Assembly (NCBI RefSeq): GCF_021018805.1
Contig: NC_086283.1
Location: forward strand, 7,515,162-7,579,161
DNA: 64,000 nt
From: Prinia subflava
Taxonomy: Eukaryota > Chordata > Aves > Passeriformes > Cisticolidae
Reading direction: 5' to 3'
In this document: piece after piece, positions 1-13,200 of the stretch
Layout of the letters: the number at the start of each line of letters is the position of its first letter
Position numbering within the stretch: the first letter of the stretch is position 1
The notes under the pieces: generated by a model
The model's input: only the letters and a program-made list of their open reading frames with translations
Told to the model about the DNA's origin: nothing
Databases searched by the model: none
Program-made: the position numbers and the translations under genes

Positions 1-1148
1 CAGTTTTTGAATGTGCATGTGGCATTTGAGAGTTGCAGACAGGCTGAACTGCTGTGCTCTCAATAACACATCCAACTTGCCAAGTCAAGGCAGACAAGAG
101 CTATAGTTCACATCCTGTGAACTAAACAACATATTAAAGCATACAAATGTGATGTGATCTGATCTGAAATCTTAGTTCTGTATGTTAGTCTTGTATGAGT
201 GTCTTAATGATTGTCTGTTTTTTTTTTTAATAACCTCTTTACCCCTTATTTTCCTATGGATGTTGTCAAACAAGAAGATGCATCTAATGCTGCATCAGTG
301 GAAATTAATTCTAAATAAAAGGACTTTAGTCTTTGGTTCAGGTCTATGATCTATGTTTCAACAAGAACAAAATTATTAGATGCTAATGTAGCTGGTACCT
401 TTCCAAATGTGCAGGTTGTGAAGTTTTTTTGCTGGCTTTTTTTTGGGGGTGGGGGGTGGTGGTGGGGATGGTGGTTATTTTTAAGTAAATGAAACCAGGA
501 AACTTATCCCTGCTTGGCTACAAAGGTCTATAAACTATGTAATATGTAAGACTGTAATTCTGTGATTTCTTTATCTTTGAAACTTTTGCAGCTGCCATTT
601 CCTTTTTCAATCAGAAAGCAGGTACCTTAAAGTTCAATACTTAGAAGTTGATTTTGGAACAGGGGTGCTGGTGCCCAGAAAGCCTTCTGTGTTGGCATTG
701 AAAATGAACTTGTATCTAGTTGTTGCTTGAAACCAAGACAGCAGATTTTCTGTCAAGGGGACATTGCTGCCCCTTAAAAGCAGCACAAGTCTCCTCAGTT
801 CTGTCAGGAGCTAAAGGCTGTTTTCATTGCTGCTTTGTTGGGGTTTGCTTTTGTTTGTTTGTTGTTGGTTTTTTTAAGTAGTGTTGGGAGAGCATGGTCC
901 CGTGAGCAGATTATTTGGTGAGCCCTGTTTCCATAAATAATTTTTGTCTTGCTCAAGGCACTTGGCAGTTTCAGAGCTGACAAATGCCTGAAAGTCGGTT
1001 AATAAACACAGGTGCTTGTAATTGCTAATGAATTCCCTTTTGCAGTGGGGAAGGACTGAATCAAAGTCACTGAAACACTTGCTCAAGTTATCTGCTGCCT
1101 ACGTATAGGTTAGTTCCTAGTCTAAAGGTGTATTTATTTTGTTTGCAG
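1..1148 (+). other. LEF1 intron (3' part)
   Basis: I see no exon here. The stretch ends in the acceptor for the HMG exon. It contains a G-rich tract at 445-474 and short T-runs near 219 and 870, and no recognisable repeat. Confidence 0.7.
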
Positions 1149-1256
1149 TGGCATGCTCTCTCTCGTGAAGAACAAGCAAAATATTATGAATTAGCTCGTA
1201 AAGAAAGGCAGCTACACATGCAGCTTTATCCAGGCTGGTCTGCAAGAGACAACTAT
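1149..1256 (+). CDS. LEF1: LEF1 exon: C-terminal part of HMG box
   Basis: The exon has 108 nt, 36 whole codons, from WHALSREEQ to SARDNY. It follows a cag acceptor at 1146-1148 and ends in TAT|gtaagt, a strong donor. The residues form the end of HMG-box helix 2 and helix 3, including the YPGW turn. Both splice phases are 0. Confidence 0.96.
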
Positions 1257-4200
1257 GTAAGTCATTCACTTGAAAGTTCTTTTTTAAAATTCACTTTCTT
1301 TTTGTAACTTCTAAAATTATTATTGTTTCTTCTTTTTCTCTATAACTTGTGCAAAGTTCTGGATGATAGGATGGTGAACATACATATAACATAAACCTTA
1401 TATTTGTTTTCACTTCAAGCACCCAGAAAACTTGGGATTTTGTTAAGATGCTTCTTATGAAACTCAGAGTTTTTGAGGGGAAAAAATAACATGGGAAGTT
1501 TTTTTCCAAAGACAATGGCCACTACTGTCGGGAAGCTCATGTTGTACTGTACAGCTATGACTTTTCCATCATTTTCTACTAGATCACTTATTCTCCAGAA
1601 ATCTTTCTTAGACCTGAGAAAAAAGGGATACCTTGCTTTCAAGAGAACTGCAAGCCCAGGGGTCTTAATGCAGACTGAACCTTACCTGAGATTAATTCAG
1701 AATGGTCCATTTGTGCCAATCTTATATAAGTAACCTTCATGGTAGAGCCTGCTGTTACACACAGATATATATAGGTATATGTTAAGAAGTTATCTTACAG
1801 TTACTCTTGTTTCATAATTAAATATCAAATAGCCTGCACTGTGTGGTTATACTCTGGTGCCTGTAATGAGCTGTCAGTGCAGCCAAATGTGATGATATCA
1901 AACTCAGAAGCTGCAGTCCTGAGAGACTGATCCTAACCTGAGATCTGAGTTCCTTTCTGTCCCACCATTAGATGTGACACCATCTGGGATAGGAAATGTA
2001 CCTGCTATATCTTGCTCAATTTTCTTTCTGCATTAGGTGGACAGTAGTCTTTCTCTACTTCAGTGATGTCTTTGGACATTAAGGATTGAGGTACCTAAAT
2101 ACAGTGTTAACAGAAACTGTAGAAACCAGCACAAAATGCATTGACACAGAAACTGTGTGATTTTCTCTGGAGGAAATGCTGGTCTTGCTGACATGCATGC
2201 CCAGTTTTGTAAGCACAGACACAACTGATAGCCCTAGCAGCTTCTTTCTGTCTGTTTTACACAGCCAGTAAACCGTCCTGACACTGCACAGGTAGGGTTT
2301 ATTCCCAGTAGCCAGACCATGTCAGCAGAACTGTCTTGAAGTATAGCTGGGAACAAACAGGGTCTTAGGGAAAGACTCTCTGGAAAGAAGGGCATTTTCC
2401 TTGTCTCAAATTTACTTGCTGGAAAATCACACCACTTCGGAGTCTTGACAGCTCTTGCTTACTGGACATCAGGTTTCAAGATGGTCCTGTGATGTTTGGT
2501 CATGTTGGCTTTGAGAACCCTGTGTTCTGCCCCAGCCTGTGCCACACAGCACAAGCAGCAGACCTGCGGTTTCTTAAATGCCTTGACAGACATTTGGAGA
2601 GTGTGAGGTGGCACGTATGAGTTATCTCTTTGATGTGCTTCCAGCCTACATCCTATGTGGAAGTATAGCTCTGACATACTCCAGTCCTGTATGTTACAAT
2701 GAGGAACTCTGCTAGCTTCCTCTTGCAGCCTTCCTCTCTGCCTCTCCAGGAATGCACACATTCTGTAGTGGTGGTCAGATGGTGATCATAGGAGAGCACA
2801 GTTTATCACTGAAACCTTTTCAGATATACGTCATCTTGGTTTTTTCCAAAAAGTAAAATTGTATTAATTTAGCACAGGAATTACTCCAGAATTTTAAGGG
2901 TTGGAAGTGATTTAAGGGTGATTCTTCTGTTTCACAAAACAGTCCAAGTAAAAAATACATACTGTTTGGTTTTAGGTCTTCTCTTTTGATTTGCCTGGTT
3001 ATTCGGGATTTTAGAAATTCAAAGAAAATGTTAAACATTTCCATTCAACTCTTGAAACTATCTTTTTCCTATGTTTTTATTACTGATACCCAAAGCAGTC
3101 ATGCAAAATTGTGTGATAGACATGAGAAGCACAATGTTTTCACTACATGAGGGTGTCTGTATGTGCTGTAGTTGTCAGAAACTATCTTACTTGGGAATGC
3201 TGACAACTAGTTTTCGGCCCAGACTTCTAATCCTTCACTTGTGTTATCTCATAGGTAGATCTTAGATCAGTTTATGAGTGCTAAAACATAAACCTTTCAG
3301 TTTATGTTTTAGCACTTGAAATCAGCCTGACATAAAGAATAAAATTTTCCTCCCATGACTTTTCCATGTTAACATCTGTACTCATGCAGTTTCCTCTCTA
3401 AAAAATGTATTGCCGTGGTGCCTAATTGATGAAGTATATTGCTGTGAGTTCCCCAGAGCCCTTGAAATGTGTCTTCCAACTTCTAGTTTTCATCCAGACT
3501 TCAGAGTCTTGCTGATAAGACATTGCCCAGCCCTGTTTCTAGACTTGTGATAAACAAGGACAGGAGCTTGAGAGTCAGGCAGGCCCAGACTGTCAAAGCA
3601 GAGTGGAGGCTACTTAATTCGTTTGCTGGGGCTTCACCACGGCCTGTATTTGGATTCCTCCCTTGCCATCTATCAGTCAGTGAGCACTGCAGGGGTTTGA
3701 GGTGGTTTCTCACATCACCTGCTGTCCATCCCAGCACCTTGCAGAGCTAGCTCATGGAATGATGTGTCCCAGCACCTCAGCCCTTCCAGCCTGAGGCCAC
3801 TGTGTCTGTGGCATGCTCTGTGCTGGGACACACAGCTGCCAGCCATGAGAGTGTGTGGCCAGAGGATGGGCAGCAGGCTGCAGCCCTGCTCACAACAACT
3901 ACACCAGCCTTTGCCAGAGCTCATCTGCTGCAGCCTGTCTGGAGGCTTCTTTAAAATATAAATGGATGTGATGTTTTTTCTTAAAACAAAAAGCTTTCAC
4001 TGACTGCACAGGAAAATAAAGACAAGACATATGGAGGAATATCAGTGGTGGTTAGGGTCATGCAGGACGAATGAGGTTTAAAATTGTGGGTCTAAGCTTT
4101 TGTTTCCTGACAGACTGTGTGAGGCAGGAGCTGTGGCCATTGCCATAGATGGGGGTGCAGGAGAAGGCTGAGTGTGTAGGTTGGCAGGCTGTGGCCAGTG

Positions 4201-7200
4201 TGGTGTCTCAAAGACAGCTGCCAGGCATCCCTGTGTGTTCTGCACTTCAGCCATGTTACGGGTGCTCTGCTGTACACTCTCTGCGGTTTGGTATTGCAGA
4301 GTGCGCTCTCTGGGCACAGCCACACCAGGCTTGGCTTTTGTTCAGGTACGAGCATTATCAAAACAGTTTTAGTTGGCTGGTTTGCACCCTGGGGACAAGT
4401 CATGGTTGTCCTAGGTACTTTCAACACCCTGTCTGCTCCTACCATGTATGACAGTGTGTCAAGAGTTCTTGTAAGAGCCATAAATTATGATATCAACATA
4501 CGTGTCATCAGATTATTGAGCGTGAGAAGTCTTTTAGGTGCTTGTGGCTGCCAGTGTTAGTTGAAAAACTGCCAGAAATTGTAATTCCATGTGGATATAA
4601 ATATATGTATTGCTGATGTGCATATTTCTCCATAGATCCTCAGAGCACTGGGGATCCCACTAGTTAAAAGTGGGATAGAAAAGCTACCTTGAAAATAATT
4701 GGGGTTTTTCCCAGCACTTTCAGTGTCCAGGTGACTTTTGCTGTGAGGTAAGTGACAATAAAGTTTTGTGCATGTAATGGTATGATAAATTTTTTTATTT
4801 TTCAGGGGAAGAAAAAGAAGAGGAAGAGAGAAAAGTTGCAGGAATCAGCATCAGGTAGGCCATGACCACCTCTTACTTGATATCCACCTCAGGTATATTT
4901 TAGAAAACAGGGCTTGCGCTATTTAATTTTAACAAGCTTTTATCTAACACTTGCTTCTGATGGATATTTTGAGATATTTCACTTGGAATGTAAGCTTGTG
5001 AATATGCACACAACTCATGCCTCCTTTCCCTTACACCTTTCTGAGCAGCAGTCCTGATGGCATCAACATCTTTGGCTGAACTTACGCATTGCTGCAATTA
5101 CTGTCCTGTTACCTTTGCTTTTCTCCTCAATCAGTGTTGTATCGTCTTCAGACTTAACTATGTCTCAAATACTGCGTGGTATTTTTGGACACTGGAAACT
5201 TTACACAGACCTTGCAGTAACTGTATTTTTTCTCACTGTATTTTACATTTCTTTGTACACTAACAGCTGCCTAGTAGGTTGGCTAAAAGCATCAGTGAGG
5301 TCTCCTCTTTGCCTTTAAAATAGGTGTAAAGAAACACCCTGTTTTCCCCAACAAAAATGGCTGGTATAAGAACCATAAAAAAACCCAAACAACAAAACCA
5401 AAAAACACACACAAAAAATTCCATGTAACACTGTAGCAAACAAACTTACTTGGAATGTGCAAAAACTCTGTAACAGAAATTTGTTAAAGGAAAACAATCT
5501 TCTACAGGTACAGCCCCCAGAATGACAGCTGCCTACATCTGAAGCATGGTAAGAACATCTCTAAAGCTTTCCTGCTGATAAAACTGAATTGTAAAATAAG
5601 CCTTCTTATAAATTTTATGCAATAATATGAATTTAGCAAAAATTGCAGAACTATCATATCCCAAAGCTAATGTTACTTTGATTACTGATGGTTTTTATAC
5701 CGGCTATCTGTTAGGTGTTCACCATTTCACTGCTTAACCATAATATTTTCAAACTGACCACACCTCACTGACTCACTGCAAGTCTGCCTGTGAACCAGGG
5801 ATGGGTTTATTAAGTGGTGCAAGCCCTCCCAGACTGTCACAGCTTATAAGAGCAGGGTAGACGCTGACTTTGGAGCACATTTTATGTGCTGACATCACCA
5901 AGATTCTGGCTGGCTGGGTACACCTTTCAAAAAAAATTTGTTCACACCTGTATACTAACAAAAACCTGCTAAGAAAATGGGACTGTATTTCATTTGTTTC
6001 AAGAATTTCTCCCACAGCTGTACAGTGGTATTTCATGTGTGGTGCAGGTTGGGGTTTTTTGTGGTTGCTGTATTTCCAGCATGTGTTTTCTTTCTTTATA
6101 CCATATTACCTCACCGAGGGTGGAATGGCTAGTGATTACACATGTGCAATAACACCATCTAGTCAGCTTGTGAGTGCACACAGTACCACAGTGAGATTCT
6201 GATTTCTCAGTGTCTGTGTTGGAAGGCTGATCCTTCTCTTTCTCTCAGTGTGATGTGTTTTCTAGTAGGAATGGCATTAATTTGAAATAGTAGTTGCTTC
6301 TAAACTGTCTAATTAACCCAGATTGCACTTGGGAGATTCTCAAGAATTCCAGGAATCATGCAAAAAATGATGACTTTTCAAAATCACCTACACACTGCAT
6401 CAGAAATGGGCTCTGTCCTTTCTTCCTCTGCCTTCTTTGGCCACAGGTTCCCTGTGGCATTTAAGAGGAGTCAGCAAAGCAGGCTCCTGTTGGCCCTCTG
6501 CTCTGCTGGGATTTTCAGCCTCAAAAAGTGAGTTTCCTGTGTGCAGTGTGTCAGTCAGCAGTCAGCATGATTCAAACCTCTTCTGGAGTTATGCCATTAT
6601 GCTGGTTAGTCTAAACTTGGTGAAGACAAGACTTTGGTGGTTTGTTTGTTGGGTTTTTTTAAAGCTGAAGTGAAAAGGCAAAATGTGGGCTTTTTTTTCT
6701 TCCTAATAAGCAGAAGTTTTTCAGGCAAGCAGGCAACCTTGCCCATTGCAATGTGCCTGAGTCATGCTGATTTGAGATATGGATTTCAGTACAATCCCAA
6801 TGGGTTCTGTAGCCTATACAACAAATGTAGCTGTAAAATATCATTACAATAGCATTATACCTACTGAAAAATAAAGTGCTTTAACCTTGAGTTTTATAAT
6901 TGATATTTCAGCTTAGTTGCCCAGGTCCATGACTGTTGTGAATATTTTTCACTTTGATCTTAACACAGTACCAGTAGGCAAAATACCCATAATTTTATCT
7001 GAATTGATGCAGTGCACTTGATTTGGATTGGAATACAACTAAGGTTCAAGTGACAGCTGAAAAACAGGGAATATTTGGTCTTCAGGATGCCTTACAGTCT
7101 TGCTTATGCTGAACTACTTTTGTTGGAATTTCTCTGCATTTTCAGTAATAGAGGCTGAATATTCTGAGTGTGGGGGTTTTCTCTCCCTTTGACCTTTACA

Positions 7201-10200
7201 CTCCTGCCTTCCTGTGTCCTCTTAGGTTTGTAACAGTGTGGAAACTGTTGGCAATACCTGTCTCTCTGTCTTCAGGCAATTTGTAACACAGACTCTGAGA
7301 ACAGCAGTATGTTCTTCAGGGAAGGGGAAGTGTGCTGTTGGGTCTCTATGTGCCCGTGAAGGCAGCCTCACTGAGTGTTTCATGCCGAGTGAATGATCAG
7401 CACTGGAGGTGTACAGAGGTGCTCTTGCTGGAAGTAGATGCACAGAACGATTTAGGGAACCTGAATCAGCCAGACTTCAAAGTAAACTTCTGAAGGTTAA
7501 GACTCTGGCCCTCTGCAAGCCTAATCCAAAGAATGTTTTGCCCACAAGCATAATATCTTACCAGGCCCACAGCAGAGCTGTTGTAGTCTTTACTGGATGG
7601 AGATAATAAGTTTGGGAATAGCTTTCTTACTCGCATGGATGGTGTAAGGAAGAGGGAGAAGGAGGGTGGGAGGTCTGGGAAGGAGACAAGCTTTCTGTTA
7701 TCTGAGAAGAATCAGAAATGAGTAGGTGGCAAGACCAAAGAAAGAATCTCAAGATCAGCACAAAGGAGATCAGCCAGGGCTGTAATTATGGTGATGTAAG
7801 TGAGAAGGATGAAATGGTGGGAGGGTTGTGTGGTGGGATGTTCAGAGGAAAGTAACGGAAGAGACATGCAAACAGACATGATTTAAGATACTGTGAAAGT
7901 TTTGGGTGTTGGGTTTTTGTTGGGTTTTTTTTGTCCATGAACATTCAGCAAGTAACTGATTTTTAAGGTGGACCTCTAGTCCTGCTTTTTGACTTGAGCA
8001 TGGTTAAAGTGCTAAAGCCAAGGCATTAAGTTGCCCCTTTCCCATGGCTGTACACAGCAGCAATGATCTTATGGCTTCACTCTTTAGGATTTAACTGAGT
8101 TCTGTGATATCTAACCTACTGAATGGTCAATTTGTAAAACACTTCAGAATGTTCTAGGAATGCTGTGACCCTCTGCACCAGTCTTTGCTATATTATCCTG
8201 GGTTACTCCAAAGCATGTCCTTTAAGAGCTGTGGAACTGTACCGAGGAGGATTTTGTTTGCAGTTGACATAGCCCAACACACTGTTTGAAATAATTTTGA
8301 TTTATTGAAGAAATAACTCTTACTTATTGTCTTATTTTGAAACCAACCAAGAGTGGAATTAGACCTGGTGATGCTAAAAATAAATTGAGGCAAGGCCAGG
8401 GAGGGAAGAGGAAATGAGGAAAGCTGAGGTTAAAGACAATGTAGATATTACCTATTGAGCACCTTTCAGAAAGATGAGTGGTGCTTTTTTACTTTAAGCA
8501 CAACCTTCTAGGGGATTTGTAAATAGGAGCAGTTCTTCCTTAGAAGAGGAGATTTCTAATTTCCTATCCAGTCTGGCTTTTGGAAGGAAAAAAAGGTGAT
8601 TTTTAGCATCTTATGAGTATTTTGACATCAACAAGGAAATAGAAGGGTACTAACAAAAATTCCTCATTGTTCTGCAGCATGGAAATGCTTAACTTGATAT
8701 GATTTGCTCTGTACACAACTCTAAAAGGCACATCATCCAACACAGGGCAGCATGCAATTGGGAAACCACACAATTTAACATTGTGTTTTGGCAATTCTTC
8801 GAGGGCTAAAAAGAGTTGATAAAAAAGCTTAATAGACATCTGAAAACCTGTGAGAAGTATATTTGTGGCTTGCGAGATTCCATGACAATTAGCATCTGCA
8901 ATAGCAAAGCTTTCAAGACCAAGAAAACTTGACTTTGCAATCAGAAGTGCTTGAAAGGATCAGATTAAGACCATTTAACTTTGAACAATAAATTATCTTA
9001 ACATTTCAAACTTCCTGTATGGAAATTGGAGCCAAATTTCAACACAGGAGTGATTTTTGGGCAATAATTTATGACTGGATTATGTTTTCCCTATTACTTA
9101 AAAATAAAACGGAGTGAAGCTGTGGAAGCAGACTATAAAGTGGACCAGTCCACAGCCAGAATACTGTGGAGAAGAAGTGTCTGATGTCTGTGGTCATGGT
9201 TCCCCATGGTTTTCTGGCCAGCATCTGAGAAAGGAGGTGCAAAGAGGATGTGGTATCTTCCTTTCTGAGGCATGTTTTCAAACCTGGCTTGTCCAGTGCT
9301 CTTGAAATTGCTGCTGGAGTAGTTCAAATTGAAACAAACGCCCCACCCCTTCCCATAGCTCTTGACTGCTCAGAAGCTTTCAACAAAGCCTGGACATCTT
9401 GCATAGAAGTTAGTCTCTGTGAGAATGTGTGTGGTGATGTGATGCAGATTTGTTCTGATTTGCTTTAAAAATTGTTTCCTGTGTCATCCATATTTCTGTA
9501 TTCCCCATTCTGCCTATGAATAATGGCCTTCAGCACAATTATCTACAGGTAAGAGGGACTGAATAAGTAGAAGAAAATTTTCTGGATTGAAATATTTGTG
9601 TTATTTCAGATAGGCATAAAATTTCTACAGAAAGGAAGTATAGCCCTGCATAGAAAGTGACAGATCAAGCCTCAGACAGATCATGGCTTGGATTGAAACG
9701 GATCTTAAAGATTATCTAGTTCCAGTGCCCCCCCCAGCCATGGCCAGGGACATCTTCCACTAGACCAGGTTACTCAAAACCTTATCAAGTCTGGCCTTGA
9801 ACACTTCCAGAGATGGGGCATCTTCTCTAGGCCTCACTACCCTCACAGTAAAGAACTTTTTCCTTATATCCAATCTAAATCTATTATCTGTCAGTTTAAA
9901 GCTATCCCCCCTTATCCTATCACTACAAACGAAGTCCCTCTTCAGCTATCCTGTAGGCCCCCTTTAGAAACTGGAAGACTGGAAGACGTTACAAGGTCTC
10001 ACTGGAACTTTCTCCAGGCTGAACAAGCCCAGCCTCTCTGCAGAGGAGAGCTGCTCCAGCCCTCTGAGCATCTTTGTGGCCTCCTTTGGGATCAGCCACA
10101 CAGGTCTTTGTGCTTTTACTGTTGGGCACCCCAGAGCTGGAGCCCTCCAGGTGGAGTCTCACCAGAGCAGAGCAGAGGGGCAGAATCCCCTCCCTTGCCC

Positions 10201-13200
10201 CGACGGCCACGGTGCTTTGGATACTGCTCAGGATACAACTGACTTTCTGGGCTGGGAGTGCACATGGCTGCATTTCTTCCACCAGCACCCCCAGGTCTTT
10301 CTCCACAGAGCTGCTCTCAGTCCTTTCTCCACCCAGCCTGTATTTGTGCTTGGGACTGCCCTAATGCAGTTGCTGGACCCGGCACTTGTCAAACTTCATG
10401 CAGTTTGCCCAGGCCGCTTCTCAAGCCTGCCCACGTCCCTCTGGACGGCATCCTGTCCCTCCTGTGCATCCCCCTCCCACAGCTTAATTCTGACCTGACA
10501 CTGACCTTGCTGTGACAGCAAGAAGCCCTCCTGTCTTTGAGGCTCTCTGACACCAAGGAAAAGGTCAGAAGAGCAAACCTGAAGAGCCCCAATTGCAGGT
10601 GACAGGTACAGAGAGGCACTGACTGACACCTGCTGGGAGAGGTGCAGCAGAGCAGACCCAGGTCCCTGCTTCCCTTATCATCCTGGTGGAGGACTCTTGT
10701 GAAGGGAGGGAAGGAAGGAAAGGAAAAGCTATTTTCAGTGCAATCACAGCCTGTGAGGAGGGTAAGTGAGGGTGGTAGCAAAGCATAGGTTTTCCAAATT
10801 AAAGAACAGCAGAACACTTTCAACTACACAATCAGCATAGATATGGGATTAGAGAAATAAGAAAAATGTTAAGGATTTTTGCAAAACAAGTGCAGCATGA
10901 TCAGTTATAAAGCTGATCTTCATTGTTTCATGTTTTAAACTGACACTGAGAAATACAAAAAAATAGGTAATTCAGGAGGTGAATATACATGTTTGTTTTG
11001 TTGAAGACACTCAAGTTGCAGAACTTGCTGTGAAATTAGAGATGCTTAATGAGGTTTGAACTTAACCACATTTACATGTGATTAAAAAAACCCTTATTGT
11101 TTCTCTTCTGAGGTGTTAGCAGTCGGTGGCTTGGGCTAGAATGAAGGGGAGCAGTGGGACAACTATTGTTCTAACTCTTCCTGTGGGATAGGGTGGAGAC
11201 AGGGAGTTGACTGCTTGTGCACCATTCTTCTCTGGATAAAAATGGTGTATTTTGGTGGATTTAGTAAACTCACCACCAGACTGAGAAGTCTAAGGTCATG
11301 AGAAAAACTCTGTAGAAACAAACTGTTTCATAAATAAGATGTAGGGCTTTGAAATGTTGTTTCATTTACAGTTGATAGAAAACTTTAGAATTTTATTGTT
11401 TTTCTCAGGTGAGCTGCATTGCGATTTCACTTTTTTTAGTGTATTTATATGAAAAAAATTAAAAATGAGGTTTTGATACTCTGTTCCTGACCAGCTAGAG
11501 AGCAAGTTTTTATGACACTGTCAAAGTCTTTCCCATTTGTTTCTGAAGACTGAGTTTAAGTGTAACCTGTCTTCTAATTTCAACAGAATTGTATTCAAAT
11601 GCAATTCAGTGAAAGCTTAGCAAACCCTCACATACCCTAGCACCAAGTTTTCCTTCCATTTACCTCTGATTTTAGAGATTACGATTGAAGAGGTCTTCTG
11701 ATACACATAAATGCAAACCTAGCCATCCTGAAGACAAAACTAACCAAAAGAATAGAACAAAATCAAGGAGCCTTAACCATGATGTTTCAAAAGTCACTGC
11801 TAATAGAGCAAACCTTCTCATACCAGTCAGTTTCCTAATCCTCTACTTTAAGAATTTTTTATGCATGTCATCTTTTAAATCTCTGACCCTTTTCCTGCTT
11901 GTTAAGACTGTACCATATAGACGGTTTTGAAAGCTTGCAGATTCGAAAGCCATACAAGTAAGGAAGCTCATAGCACTGCCAGCTGAAGCACCACTGTCTG
12001 GCCAGTTTAAACATGAGCCTGACAAGTCAGTGAGACATTACGGGCTTAAGCGAGAGCTTTCAGGACATGAGCTTTCAGCTCCTCCTTCCAGTGGTAGGAG
12101 CAAATGTTGGAAGCATTTGTGCAGTGAAAGTGTCATTGGCACAGAGGTGTAGTGTGTGAGCAGGGTTAGAGGCAACTGAGGAAAATGGCACCAGTGACCA
12201 TCTCAGAATTTGTGTTCTTGCCACAGGCATCAGTGCAGTAGGATCAGGGGCTGAAGAGAATTAAGTAGTCTTAAGTGAGCAGAGAGACGTAATTTCTGAA
12301 ATTACTTCCGCCTTGCAAAAGTTAGAGGATATGTGTTCCCTCATTAATATTAAGTTGTATCAGAGTTATACTCAGGAGTTATGAGAGCCTTATATCTAGC
12401 CTTCATCTCAGGGATATCTGAAATTGCACCTGGTAAAATATTAATGCCAAAATATCTATACAGAATTGGTTTCTATGGTGTAAAGGCAAATGCATAAGCT
12501 ATGTGGGACTTCATTTCGATGAATAGTTGGTTTTCTTCACATATGTGTCTTGAGGTACACAGGCTTCCTGTTGTGTATTTTGGACCAGTAGAGATTTTAT
12601 GATGAGATGAGTTAACGCATCAAAGTGAAGTTGGTATGTTTAAATTCTGTAGTGGTTTCTGTGAAGTGTTGTCTTATGCTGGTAGTGTTGCTCTGTGGAT
12701 GCTTCTGTGTAGAAGAGTTGATGGAAGCTCAGGAAGATATTTAGGTTACATCTGACTTGCCTTTGGTTTCATGAAAGCAACTATTTATATTATTCCATGT
12801 ATCAGAAGACATAACTGTTGAGATTGTCTTTCAAAGTAGTGTAAATTCTAACATATGTTTAATTGTGGCAGAAAAAAATGATCTACAAAGGAAACTGTAC
12901 CCATGTTATTTCTCCTGAAAGAATTTTCACTTACTGCTTTACCAATACCTCATGTTCTTCTCTGCTACAGCAGGTGAAAACTGAAGTAGCAATTTCAGTC
13001 TAGAAAACAAATAGTTTTAAAAATAGTCTTCTGAATATTTATTGTGTGCCATAAAGATACAGAAAAGAGACAAGCCTGTTTCTTCCTCCCTCTTCCTTGC
13101 CTTTAGTATACTGTTCCTCTTTAAGAAGCTGGTAGAGACAGCTGTCTAGAGGCAATCTGGTTTTTATTATAAACATGGAACCTCTCTCCCCTCCCACCCC

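Noticed and set aside
9989..10823. Overlapping ORFs of 77-144 codons near 10-10.8 kb
   Set aside because: Those up to 10494 are sense or antisense frames of a decayed CR1. The rest have no family signature.
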